A stretch of 64,000 bases of DNA from Catonia carolina (taxonomy: Eukaryota; Arthropoda; Insecta; Hemiptera; Achilidae): assembly GCA_035578175.1 (NCBI GenBank), contig JAQMRL010000001.1, positions 372,675,720-372,739,719 on the forward strand. Reading direction: 5' to 3'. Of the stretch, positions 1 to 10,970 are shown one piece after another (within the stretch, counting starts at the first letter, position 1; every line of letters begins with the position of its first letter). A model generated the notes under the pieces. That model had not been told where the DNA came from, did no database searches, and saw only the letters and a program-made list of their open reading frames with translations. The translations under genes and the position numbers were made by a program.

Positions 1-282
1 GACTGACTATAAACATCTTTGTGAGGTTTGTTACGCAAATACGGCACGCAGGATCTGGGGTTTTCAGCAGTGTGATTGTTTGGAGGTGCTGTTTTTTTTT
101 TGTAAAAAACTACTTCCTTTACCAAGAACCACTCCTAATTACATGATTTATTTACAAATGAATAGAATAAATATGAATAAATAGATATGCTGTTTTTCTA
201 TTTGTATTCCGTACACATTTTCAATACTATCTACTGAGAGTTTTAGAATTGCCCTAACATAGTTTACTGCGTTTGTTAACAG

Positions 283-840
283 AAAGAATGATTGAACAAA
301 TGATTTGGTGGTATGAAGAGTGGTTGCAATTGAGAGAAAGGTATGGGTGTGCTTTTTGGGTTTAAGTAAAGGTATGTATGGAGTATGAAGGTGGAAGGAT
401 GAACTGGAAAATATATTGGTACGTATTAAAACCGATTTTAGGGAGTTCTTTTTATGGTGGGCTACAGATCCACAATATCACAGTTTATTTGATCAGCTGG
501 AGCATAACTTGGAAAAAATAATTTTTTGAACCTCGGCTTAGATAGGTGTACTAAAGGTTTCATTTTTTGGGCTCGGGGAGAATTTGAATTTTAAATGCAA
601 TAGGGAAGTACCCCATTGTTGGTCTTCCCTGTGTAACTATCGTAGTAAAGAAGATACTTGAAATTTTATGGGAAGATGTCCAATATTAAAGAGTATTTGT
701 AATAATTATTTGGGTAAATCTGAATTGACAGATGAGGAGGTGAAGGAGTGGTTAAATGGTAAATGTTGGAGGGACTAGCAGGATATTTACAAGTTATAGA
801 ACGGAACTAATAAGTGAATTTAATTTAATGTCCAGATAAA
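283..840 (+). pseudogene. Decayed LINE fragment, region downstream of the RT
   Basis: The frame from about 602 to 770 reads a cysteine-rich stretch ending in a CPIL motif, followed by an acidic segment (LTDEEVKEWLNG). This layout (C-x4-C ... C-P-x-L, then an acidic helix and a W) matches the segment after the reverse transcriptase in several insect non-LTR retrotransposons. Stop codons interrupt it, and no RT core is visible upstream. It is an old fragment with no function expected. The clade is not assigned. Confidence 0.45.
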
Positions 841-1330
841 TGAGTTATTTATTAATATTGATAACGAGTGCGTGGAGATATGTGTGAGTGTGAGAAGGGC
901 GTTGTATGAGAATATGTGTTGGATTGTGTGCGAGGATGTGAAATGTTGTACCGGTTCACTACCGTTTGGTGTCTTTATTATTTTACTGTTAACTTATAGA
1001 GAATAATGTACTGGAAAGACCTGCTGCATGTTTCCTGTTTAATTACAGCTTCATTATTATTATTATTATTGATAGTACTAGGCCTAATATTTCCTATTTA
1101 ACAATTTGAAAGCAATTCTTTGTATTCTTATCAAATTTTTGAATATTTATTGAATTTATTTTTAGAATAATGAAAGTTTATGAGTTTTGATTATTTATAA
1201 ATGTTAGCATTTCATTAAATAAATTAACAATGGATTATTCAATTTTGAATTTACTAATCTTGGAAGATGACAATCAGGTCTAGTCAAGATTATCCTGAGT
1301 TTGGTATTTTTTTTAAAATGTGTTATTTTT

Positions 1331-2258
1331 ACTTTCTCTTGCCTATATGAGTATATAGGAAGGAAAGTATTGTTTTCATGTCGATTTTTCGAAATCGAGT
1401 TTTCACCGGATCTACATGTTTTCAGACCCCTTGAACCCAAAAATACATGTTTTTAGCGATTGGTCTGTGTGTGTGTGTGAACAGAATATCTCAAGAACGG
1501 AACATCGTACAAACTTGAAACTTGAAATTTAAGTTACATACCACTACCGGACCCGACACAAACATTTTCATCAAAATCGGTCAACCGGAAGTAGTAGCTT
1601 ATTCGTAAAATTTTTCACTTTTTTGCGATTTTCTCAAACACTGGTCCTACGATTGTTTTTAAAATCACCTCATTTACTTAATTTTTTTATGCTCTACAAG
1701 ATAGGGTAGGCGCCATGTTTGCTGAAATTCTTGGTGAGCTGTTTTTGCGTAAAGAAATTGTTTTTTTAAGATTACGGCTTTAATATGCATTTTAGTGCAA
1801 AAATTTATATAACAAAAGTTGTCGAGAACGTAAAATCCTACAACTTTTATTCCAAACATTTTTTTGTATAACCCTTTGTTTAGTGGTAATTAGCGATTTT
1901 CTGTTTTTTCTCACGAAAACGTGTGAAAAATCGATTTTTTTGAGATTTCGGCCTTAGTATGAATTTAACGACAAAACTGTATATAATCAAATTTATAGGA
2001 AATTGAAAGATCTACAACTTTTAATTTTAAAATTTTTCTCTAAAGAGCCTAGTTTAGCGTGAAAGAGTGATTTTCCGTAATTTTAAGCCAAACAGGTTAA
2101 TTTTCATTTTGCGTCATTCACTCATGATTAAAATTAGGTTATGTTTATGGAGGTTAGTTATTTGTTTTTTTCTAAAGTTTTATTACTAATATTAGGTTAT
2201 ATTGTTAATTATTTGCATTGGCAAGAGAAAGTCGTGTGAGTGTTTCACACCAGATTTT
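1331..2258 (+). mobile_element. HINE-like (Helentron-associated) element, copy 1
   Basis: First of four near-complete copies of a ~0.93-1.0 kb family. The 5' sub-terminal repeat ACTTTCTCTTGCC is followed at once by a short stem-loop (CCTATAT/ATATAGG). A short (TG)n tract sits near 1468-1480. Two diverged tandem units start near 1763 and 1945. The exact inverse GGCAAGAGAAAGT lies at about 2219-2231. The 3' hairpin GTGTGA-loop-TCACAC and a T-rich end close the element. No transposase gene is present. I infer Helentron association from architecture only. Small open frames inside are not coding. Confidence 0.75.
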
Positions 2259-2373
2259 TTTAGTATTTGATTCGTTACATGTTGTACATTCATGCATGGT
2301 ATTACGTTAGAAAAACCTATCTATTAAAAAAATTATGTAGCATCTAAATTAAAATTTTTTCTTGTGAATCTTA

Positions 2374-2619
<246 letters not shown>

Positions 2620-4467
2620 CTAAAATTAAAAAAAAAAAATCAGAATTATTGCTATGTTATAAATAAACAATTTAAGCAAGAGAAGTTTTTTTCTTTAGTT
2701 TATTTAAAGTCGCATCAACAGCTTGATTATTAGCAACTATGGTGGGTTATGAACAATGGATTTTGACTTGAAAAATTTTCAGACCCTTGCTGGGAATTGA
2801 ATCCGGTACCTCCAAGTTGTAGGCTGGCATGCTACCACAACACTATGGAGGCAACCCACAACAGAAGTTTAATTAATAAATCAAGTACTGTATTTTAATT
2901 TCTGTATTTTGCTTAAGATAAATAAATACTACTAGTGGCTATAAAGAAAATAGCTAATTGCTAACAAATATTTACTAGAAGAAATTTTACTGTGAGAGAT
3001 ACGTATTTTTTAAGGATGAATCCAAAGAAACAGAGTACTCTGAAAGACACCAAAGAAGTGGGCTTTTTATTATTATTAGACTACAATTAGTAAAATTTTC
3101 TCATAAATTTCATATTTCCTTATTAACATTATGTTTTTGATCACCTCCCCCACAATTGACACTACATACATTTGCACTGAATGTAAGCCAAAATAAATTA
3201 TTACTCTACTTTGAAATACAATATGTATTTCCCAAAATAAATAGGTATCATATAATAATGCTCGGTTTTTAAAAAGCTACCGTATTTTTTCCGTACAACA
3301 ACAATCAATAACTTTATGCGGAAATTTTAAAACTCATCAAATTTTGGAGTTGGTAGAAAAATAATACTAATTTAATCAGGATTTGTAACCCACCGTACAC
3401 TTGTTCTATTAAAACAAATAATATAATTTTTAAACATACATACAAATTTATACATTAAAATAAGAACAAAAGAAATTTTATTAAAAAAAGTCTTGTAATT
3501 AAAATCCCCTACATATTTTTTACAGCTGCTGGTTATGGTTTTGACATAATATAATCGGCTGAAAATAAGTAGGTATACCCTAACTAAATCATTTAGCTGT
3601 GTTCAGCTAGGAACTTACTTTTCATTACAATCTATTATTCCATGTTTTATATGTATTATTTACTATTTAACACAAACTTTTTAATGGATTACTGCACTGT
3701 AAAAAGACATAATATAAAATGAAAGACATAAATCTCTAAATATACTTGTATAAGGTACTCTGCATGAACAAAGGTTGGACTAAAACGATTACATTAGAGA
3801 TATAGAAGATAAGTCTATATCCTTTCGCTAATGTAATTCTCAGAGAAGTCTAATTTATTTATAACTGTGTGTCACGATCACTAGAAGGAAAAAAGTGTGC
3901 AAGCTGAGTAAGAATAAACCTGTTGCGCGCTCTTCCGTACCGAATCCTTTCACCATTCAGTAGGCAGGAATCTGGGCGGTAACCGTTATACGACCCGGAC
4001 AATTTTAACATGCCACAGCATGAAAACCGTAATAATTTCTTAAATTAAAACCAAGTGTACTATTTCATTCTTTTTTAAATAAAAAAATTATGCGAATTAA
4101 TTAACGTTCATTAACACACTTGCAACTATTTATAAGCGAGTATAGTCCAATTCATTTTCCCCGACAAAACAAAAAGAACTTTCACACTAGTAACCTACTT
4201 TAACTTTACGAATCAAAATCTTTATAATACTAAGAATTAAATTTTAATAAATCACAAACAGTTTATGTACATCAAGAACGAGATTAAATACCAACCAAAA
4301 TTAAATCCACATTTTCTTTAAATTTTTTTATTTAGAAATAAAATACAACCCGCGTTTTTAGTACAAAAATATTAATTAACTTGTTGGAACAGAAATTTCG
4401 CACTATAAATCAAATCAAAACACATCACAATTTATGTAAATATTCTACGACAAAAGAAATTACTCAC
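2620..4467 (-). other. Alpha-tubulin intron 1
   Basis: Intron of about 1.85 kb, GT...AG on the minus strand, immediately after the start codon. It contains one antisense SINE (about 2690-2868) but otherwise only AT-rich sequence. A more GC-rich patch at about 3900-4010 is not explained. Early introns of tubulin genes often carry enhancers, but nothing recognisable is seen here. Confidence 0.85.
2690..2868 (-). mobile_element. tRNA-derived SINE, family B
   Basis: Read on the minus strand, it has a tRNA-like head with an A-box-like segment and a B box close to GGATTCAATTCC. Next comes a unique body (the 'agtagctaataac...' segment), and a tail of GACTTTAAATAAACTAAA. The same head-body-tail order recurs at 14403, 27522, 28558, 42280 and 62110. 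It lies in the alpha-tubulin intron, in the same orientation as the gene. Confidence 0.8.
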
Positions 4468-4470
4468 CAT
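4468..4470 (-). CDS. alphaTub: Alpha-tubulin exon 1, start codon only
   Basis: On the minus strand the sequence reads AAAATG followed directly by the donor GTGAGTA. Exon 1 therefore contributes only Met1, and the next codon (Arg2) opens exon 2. This ATG-only first coding exon is a known arrangement in alpha-tubulin genes. Joining it to exon 2 restores the M-R-E-C start used in tubulin mRNA autoregulation. The 5' UTR is the roughly 100 bases upstream. Confidence 0.93.
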
Positions 4471-4571
4471 TTTTAAAGTAGTGTGATAATTTATAAAAAT
4501 GTAAAAAATAAATAAATGCTTCTTCGTTGGTAGGCGACTTGAACGTAGTCACTTCCAATTCAGACAATGAA
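4471..4571 (-). other. Alpha-tubulin 5' UTR (inferred)
   Basis: About 100 bases lie between the predicted start site (25-30 bases downstream of the TATA box, near 4568-4571) and the ATG. There is no upstream ATG in a strong context. The extent is inferred from the TATA spacing, not from a transcript. Confidence 0.55.
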
Positions 4572-4592
4572 TATGTCGTGCGGAGGGAACTG

Positions 4593-4600
4593 CTTTTATA
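4593..4600 (-). promoter_or_regulatory. TATA box of the alpha-tubulin gene
   Basis: TATAAAAG on the minus strand, about 125 bases upstream of the ATG. It is close to the consensus, and its spacing places transcription start near 4570, where TCATTG gives a fair initiator. Confidence 0.7.
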
Positions 4601-4633
4601 ATGTTTCCCCACGACTTGAAATACTTCAATCTG

Positions 4634-4638
4634 ATTGG
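4634..4638 (-). promoter_or_regulatory. CCAAT box
   Basis: The pentamer CCAAT (in AACCAATCAG on the minus strand) lies about 35 bases upstream of the TATA box. It is a plausible NF-Y-type element. The local sequence is also more GC-rich than its surroundings up to about 4760, as expected of a promoter. Confidence 0.5.
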
Positions 4639-4809
4639 TTGAACAACTGTAATGTAAAGGAAGGGCGCGGCTGCAACGTGGGTTTAGGCTTACACACTGG
4701 TATTTCTTTCCTTTCATCTTCCAGTTACATGGGGAGGGCTTTTCAATCTTTCAGCTCAGCTCCAGCACTAACAACAATAAAGACGTCACAAAAAATTAAT
4801 ATCCAGAAC

Positions 4810-5940
4810 TGACCGCTGTATATGCCGGTCATCAAATCTTTTGTATAACAAAAAGTCACTGAACTTTGATACATTTTTCCTATCATTACTTAAATTTTTC
4901 ACGTTTTAATTTATAAACTACCAATCATTGTAAGAAAAATTCTCCAAATAATCTTTGAGTTATTTTCTTTACAAAGAATAGAATTAAAGACAAATCAGAG
5001 ACAAATTTTAACTTTACATACTTTCGTACTCTAAGAATTAGCAGTTCCCAAATATGTGATATCACTACAGACACGTGAAGTTCTATCACACTTGAGGCAT
5101 TTTACCCTCGTAAACCTTAATATTTATTTATTGTGGTAAATTAAATACAATAACATTAGAAGGCGTAATGTTTTATTAACATGATTGGTTTTTGGACCTT
5201 GGATCAAATATTTGTTAGCAGATCAAAGAGTATAATTATATCTATTTAGTGAATTCGGAAAATAACAAAGCTATTTTACTCGCAATTTTTTTAAGCTTAG
5301 AAAACTGCTCCCTTATCAGTTTTCTTCTAAGTATAGGCGTAAATTCCTTTTATCATCTTTCCTCACTTCAAAACTTTACTCTTTTTGTTTTACAGAGATG
5401 TTTTAATCAACCTGTTGGTGTAAAGTACAGTTTTAATTGAGAATAAGTATTTAACTCAAATAAAAAAATTATGAATTCTAATTAAAAACAATTACCAATT
5501 TATTCAATAAAAGACAGTGTTGTGGGTGAAAGGGGAAACTGTGTGAAAGAAGTTAAAACTTTCCCCTGTACGTTACAATGTAGGCCTACACCTAAAAAAA
5601 TCGCAATGAAAGTAAAAGTGGTTTAAGTAGCATGGAATATTTTTGTGCATATTATTAAAAGTACAATTATTTATTTTCGTTTCCAGCCAAATTCATTTAA
5701 GTTATTTGTGAGATTGACCTGTTTAAACGTATTATAGCAACATTGTCCAAGGAAGCAGACCGAAATACGCAAATAAAAAGAAAGAAAATAGGTCTACAAT
5801 TGCTCGTAACAACAATTTATGTAAAAAAGTTGAACCTAATTAATTGTTTAAAAAGATTTAAAAACTTTCCATAGGTATAGGTATTAACTAAACAATTTAA
5901 ATCAATGCAGTGTTTCAAAAACTATGTTGAATAGCCTACA
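4810..5940. other. Intergenic, no feature recognised
   Basis: AT-rich sequence upstream of the alpha-tubulin promoter. Short open frames here have no recognisable domain. No tRNA, repeat ends or exon-like patch was seen. Confidence 0.6.
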
Positions 5941-5945
5941 TTTTT

Positions 5946-6885
5946 ACTTCCTCTTGCCTATATGAATATATAGGAAGGAAAGTACTGTTTTCATGTCGAT
6001 TTTTACAAATCGAGTTTTCACCGGATCTATACGTTTTCAGACCCCCCGAACCCAAAAAACATGTTTTTAGCTATTGGTCTGTGTGTGTGTGTGTGTGTGG
6101 GTGCAAAATATCTCAAGAACGGAATATCGTACGAACTTGAAACTTGAAACTTGAGTTACATATACCACTACCGGACCCGACACGAACATTTTCATCAAAA
6201 TCGGTCAAACGGAAGTAGTAGTTTATTCGTGTCATTTTTCACTTTTTTACGATTTTCTCATAAAACTGGTCCTACGATTTTTTTTAAAATCGCCTGGTTT
6301 ACTAAATTTTTTATGCTCTACAACATAGGGTAGGCGCCAAGTTTGCTGAAATTCTTGGTGAAGCTGTTTTCACGTAAAAACGTTGTTTTTTTAAGATTAC
6401 GGCTTTAATATGCATTTTAGCGCAAAAATTTATATAACAAAAATTGTAGAGAATTTAAAATCCTACAACTTTTATTTCAAACATTTCTTTTGTATAGCGC
6501 TTAGTTTAGCGGTAAATAGCGATTTTCTGATTTTTTTCTCACGAAAACGTGTGAAAAATCGATTTTTTTAAGATTTCGGCTTTAGTACGCATTTTACGAC
6601 AAAAGTGTGTATAATAAAATTTATAGGAAATTAAAAGATCTACAACTTTTATTTAGAAAATTTTTCTCTACAGAGCCTAGTTTAGCGTGAAGGTGTGATT
6701 TTCCGTTTTTTAGGCCAAACTGAGTACGATTTCCATTTGCGTCATTCACTCATGATTAAAATAAGGTTATGTTTTTGAGGTTAGTGTTTTGTTTATTTCT
6801 AATGTTTTATTACTAATATTAGGTTTATTATTAATTATTTGCATTGGCAAGAGAAAGTTGTGTGAGTGTTTCACACCAGATTTTT
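5946..6885 (+). mobile_element. HINE-like element, copy 2
   Basis: Same family and order as the copy at 1331: a 5' sub-terminal repeat (ACTTCCTCTTGCC, one change), a stem-loop, (TG)n at about 6080-6099, two tandem units, the inverse repeat GGCAAGAGAAAGT, and a perfect 3' hairpin GTGTGA/TCACAC followed by CAGATTTTTT. The T-rich 3' end runs straight into the T-rich end of a family C SINE, so one of the two landed at the other's edge. Confidence 0.78.
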
Positions 6886-7130
6886 TAATTCCTAATGTGC
6901 GTAACTTACTTTGTAATCTGTTCAATTTAAGAACAATTAGCAATCCCATGACCCAATGAGATGAGGATATGTATGACGTGTAAATGAGGTGTAATCTTGC
7001 ACAGAACCAGGCCGACCATTCCTAAGAGAGTATGGTTAATTGAACCCCAACGATCAAAGTACACCGGTAACCACTGTTTATTGTACAAATCCGTATAAAA
7101 TAACTACCTATAGGCTTCTAGGATTTGAAC
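6886..7130 (-). mobile_element. tRNA-derived SINE, family C, 5' truncated
   Basis: Minus-strand copy of the ~320-bp family seen complete at 35910. The 3' portion and body are present. The copy stops just at the B box (GGATTTGAAC on the plus strand, 7121-7130), so the tRNA head is lost. Confidence 0.8.
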
Positions 7131-7592
7131 TAAATGTTGTAAATTATAATATAAAATATTAGATTGGTCTATCATGTGATATTAACCCTAAATTATTCGG
7201 AACTATCTTAGAATTGCACTCTATAAAATAAATATCGAGTAATAAAAGTATTTTTCAAATGAAGTGAAAATTAATAAAATTAACAAACAGGCTTAACAAA
7301 GGACAGACACACAATTTCCAAATTACGAAATCCAAGAGCCCGACTGTGAATTAAGTTAACACGGACCTTTACCTTTGGAAAAATCTACATTTTGTTTATA
7401 CTTTGAACACATAAATAGAAAATAATACAGAATTATTTATATAGTTTAATAGTATTTATTTTAATTATTCAAGAGCAGTTTTTTTATAAAACCGTTTAAT
7501 ACCACAAATTAAAAATAGGCTATTCTGTATTCGCTCGCAAACCCATTTGTTCATGTTAAGTTACTTTAAAACTGTTACATAAGATTATTTAA

Positions 7593-8144
7593 CCCTTTAT
7601 AGGTCTTTGGTAAGTATACTTACCACTAGCTATATGGTCAATTTTATTTAAAAATAAACTGTGCAATTGAACCTTATTGGCATTTTATGGTTTTATAGAT
7701 GTTTTCTGGTAAGTAGGCTATGCACATTTTGAAATAAGCACCTACCAACCATTTGCTTTGTGAGTTGCACGAATGTGGTAAGGATTCATACCAGCGTAAG
7801 CTACCATGTTGTTTTGTTGTTACTTTTTAACAGTGCTTAGAAAATTCGAGTTTTTTACGGGAAAGCAAACATTCATGCTAATATAAAGTTAAGATAAGCT
7901 ATTCTACAATTTTTTTGGTTATATAGTACTAAAAGTTGTTTTAATAAGCATTCTTACCACTAAACATTGTTGATTCCCATTTCAATAAACGTTCCTTGGT
8001 AAGTAAACTTACCAAGGCTTAACATAAAAAAAAAAATATCATACTGTTCTGGCACTAGAAAAACACATTATTCAAGTCCCTATAATGTAAAATTATCATT
8101 TTACAACATGTATATTTTTCCCCGTAGTACTGCCCTATAAAGGG
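7593..8144. mobile_element. piggyBac-type MITE, 552 bp, TTAA target site
   Basis: Terminal inverted repeats CCCTTTATAGG / CCTATAAAGGG are flanked on both sides by TTAA (7589-7592 and 8145-8148), the piggyBac insertion site. No transposase frame is inside. Internal motifs TTGGTAAGTA and TACTTACCA recur near both ends, as direct and palindromic copies (about 7608-7624, 7700 and 7994-8015). They look like sub-terminal binding sites. Confidence 0.85.
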
Positions 8145-8263
8145 TTAAGTAACGAAGATACCACCGTAAAAAGCTGGAAATATGTGTTCAAACCAACCGT
8201 TCCATTACCCAAACAGTCGCTAAACCAAGTCGTAGATGTGACTCAAAAACAAAGCCACTGATA

Positions 8264-8947
8264 CAGTGGCGGCCCCAGAAATTTTTTTCTGGTTGGGCCC
8301 ATATATATATTTATATGTTAATTTTTCAAGTTAAAAAGTAGCTGTTTATATGTAATGTACATTATTTTTACCTATGTAAAACATACATATTTGCCTATGA
8401 TTTTATAAATTGAATACATGTAGATAACCGATTGAGTACATTCTATCTTTATTACAGGATTAGTATTGAATAAACAAACATAACCTTGTAATTTTTATAA
8501 GAAATTTATTAAATTGAACACTTTAAATACAGTACATGAGTTACAAAAACAGTTTGAAAATATAAAAATCAAGTCCAAATCCATTCTGTTGGTCAAAATT
8601 ATGAAGAAATAATAACACATAAACTAGTCAACTCTCGATTATTGTTTACTTTAAAACAAACTGAACTGTAGCCGTCTTCCTTTTTGAGCTGCAAACTCGT
8701 CCACAACTGGATCTGGATCCGACATTTCTATGGATACAATCGCCAGGTTACTAAGTCTTTGCCCTGCCATAGATACCCGTAGATAAGGTTTAATTCGTCT
8801 CATTTGCGATACGTAAAAATATCGTAACCATTATTGTTTTCCATCTTTATGCGAATAAAAATCCTCGTTGTTTTATTGTTTCAGTCAAGTCATATTAAAA
8901 ATGGGTGGGCCCGGGCCCACCCGGCCCACCCGCTAGGACCGCCACTG
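8264..8947 (-). mobile_element. hAT element, internally deleted, 684 bp
   Basis: The ends CAGTGGCGG / CCGCCACTG are inverted repeats. The 8-bp duplication CACTGATA lies immediately outside both (8256-8263 and 8948-8955). Both facts are diagnostic of the hAT superfamily. The interior keeps only the C-terminal end of a transposase on the minus strand. The GGGCCC-rich right end is itself partly palindromic. Confidence 0.92.
8651..8825 (-). pseudogene. hAT transposase C-terminal remnant
   Basis: The frame reads RRIKPYLRVSMAGQRLSNLA, then IVSIEMSDPDPVVDEFA and a basic tail ending in a stop. It matches the conserved C-terminal dimerisation segment of hAT transposases (...R-L-x-x-L-A-x-x-S-I-E...), of the type fused to MYM/TTF zinc fingers. 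The catalytic core is absent, so it cannot act alone. Confidence 0.7.
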
Positions 8948-8983
8948 CACTGATACCCTCACAAGAGTTTTACTAATTAAAAG

Positions 8984-9824
8984 AATCTGGTGTGAAACAC
9001 TCTTACAACTTTCTCTTGCCAATGCAAATAATTTAAACAATATAACCTAACATTAGTAATAAAAGATTAGAAATAAACAAAAAACTAACCTCAATAAACA
9101 TAACCTAATTTTAATCATAGACTATATGAAAGACGCAAAATGAAAATCGATCTCAGTTTGCCTTAAAAATACGGAAAATCACTCTTTCACGCTAAACTAG
9201 GCTCTGTAGAGAAAAATGCTTTAAATAAAAGTTGTAGATCTTTTTATTTCCTATAAATTTTATTACCTATATACACTTTAGTCGTAAAATGCATTCTAAG
9301 GCCGAAATCTTTAAAAAAATCGATTTTTCACACGTTTTCGTGAGAAAAAACAGAAAATCGCTAATTACCGCTAAACTAAGCGTTATACAAAAAAATATTT
9401 GAAATAAAAGTTGTAGGATTTTAAATTCTCTACAACTTTTGTTGTATAAATTTTTGCATATAAAAATGCATATTAAAGCCGTAATCTTAAAAAAATTATT
9501 TTTTTACGTGAAAACAGCCTCACCAAGAATTTCAGCAAACATGACGCCTATCCTGTCTTGTAGAGAAAAAAAAATGAGTAAACCAGGTGATTTTTAAAAA
9601 AAATGTAGAACCAGTTTTTGAGAAAATTGCAAAAACGTGAAAAATTATACACAAATAAACTACTACTTCCGGTGGGCCGATTTTGATGAAAATGTTTGTG
9701 TCGTGTGCGGTAGTGGTATGTAACCTAAGTTTCAAGTTTCAAGTTCGTACGATGTTCCGTACTTGAGATATTCTGTTCACATACACACTCACAAAAAACA
9801 AAAATAAACAAAAAACCACACACA

Positions 9825-9864
<40 letters not shown>

Positions 9865-9995
9865 CAATCGCTAAAAACATGTTTTTTGGGTTCAGGGGGT
9901 CTGAAAACGTTAAGATCCGGTGAAAACTCGATTTCGAAAAATCGACATGAAAACTATACTTTCCTTCCTATATATTCATATAGGCAAGCGGAAGT
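8984..9995 (-). mobile_element. HINE-like element, copy 3
   Basis: Minus-strand copy of the family at 1331. The 3' end (CAGATTCTTT and hairpin, one arm mutated) is at the left. The 5' sub-terminal repeat (ACTTCCGCTTGCC) is at the right. The microsatellite has grown into an interrupted (CA)n tract at about 9778-9861, which explains the greater length. Confidence 0.78.
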
Positions 9996-10027
9996 AAAAA
10001 TATCTGTACTATTATTACTTATGAATA

Positions 10028-10968
10028 CGAGGTAGGGTCAAAAAGTTCCCGGAATGGTTACATGCAGTCAAGTATTTGTTTGCTGGGAGGGAGATTTTTG
10101 TTTGAGAGGTTGGTATCACTACTAGGGAAAGTGTTGTGCCATTCAACAGGCAGTTAGAGTTGATTTCTTGCGTGTGGTGTATGATATTTTAGACATAGTT
10201 TTTCTTCTTTCGTCTGATTGTGAAATGTCATCATCATAGAAGCGTGCCAATATCAAATTGTATGTGTTGCTGGAGAAACCACTCTTGAGTGCTGAAGAAA
10301 GTATACGGAAATGATGCAATGAAGAAAACGGCCGTTTACGAGTGGTAGGTACAAGCATTTTCGTAACTGTTGCACAACAATTAATAATGACGTTCGGACT
10401 GAGTGGCCTCCCGTTTCTACCACAGATGAGAATGTTGAGCGCGTTCGACAACTTATCCGTGCAAACAGGCGACAACAGGGAAAACAATGAACAAAGAATT
10501 GTACACAGAGATCTTAAAACGGTTAAAAGATGCAATTCGACATAAACGGCCTGAAAAATGGGCAAATGAGCAGGGAATGATTCGGTTTTGTTTCATGACA
10601 ATGCCCTGTCACATCGATCCCTTATGGTGAAATAATACCTGGCAAAGAACAATGTCACCCCTCTGAAACACCCTCCAATATTCTTCCGATCTTGCACCAC
10701 CGGATTTTGACCTGTTTCAACAACTGAAAATGACATTGAAGGGACATCGTTTTGCTGATTCATCAGAGGTGATAGAAAATGCGACGAAACAGCTGATAGA
10801 ACTTTTGAAAAATGGTTTTCAGGAGTGTTTCCAACGATTGTATGAACGGTGGGATAAGTCCATAGATACAGGAGGAGAGTATTCTGAATCAAAATAGGGT
10901 TAAAATGTTATACATACTTTCAATCAATTTCTATTAACCAATTCCAGGAACTTTTTGACCCTACCTCG
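10028..10968 (+). mobile_element. mariner element, degenerate, 941 bp
   Basis: Inverted ends CGAGGTAGGGTCAAAAAGTT (continuing CC) and its inverse are flanked by TA at 10026-10027 and 10969-10970. The length is below the ~1.3 kb of intact mariners, so it is internally deleted as well as mutated. Confidence 0.93.
10208..10897 (+). pseudogene. mariner transposase pseudogene
   Basis: Broken frames carry recognisable mariner segments in order. First comes the N-terminal helix-turn-helix end (KKTAVYEW region, about 10323). Next is TDENVERVRQLIRANRRQ (about 10420-10475), then a central segment with HDN (about 10595). YLAKNNVTPLKHPP follows, and the C-terminal part reads KGHRFADSSEVIENATKQL (about 10740-10800) to a stop at 10897. 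Frameshifts, stops and a missing stretch with the catalytic aspartates show it is dead. Confidence 0.85.
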
Positions 10969-10970
10969 TA

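Noticed and set aside
4567..4812. 81-codon plus-strand frame over the alpha-tubulin promoter
   Set aside because: It runs through the TATA and CCAAT boxes of the tubulin gene in antisense, with no domain and no splice or start context.
10143..10892. Minus-strand frames of 99 and 140 codons across the mariner element
   Set aside because: They are shadows of the degenerate plus-strand transposase, whose motifs are clear in the other strand.
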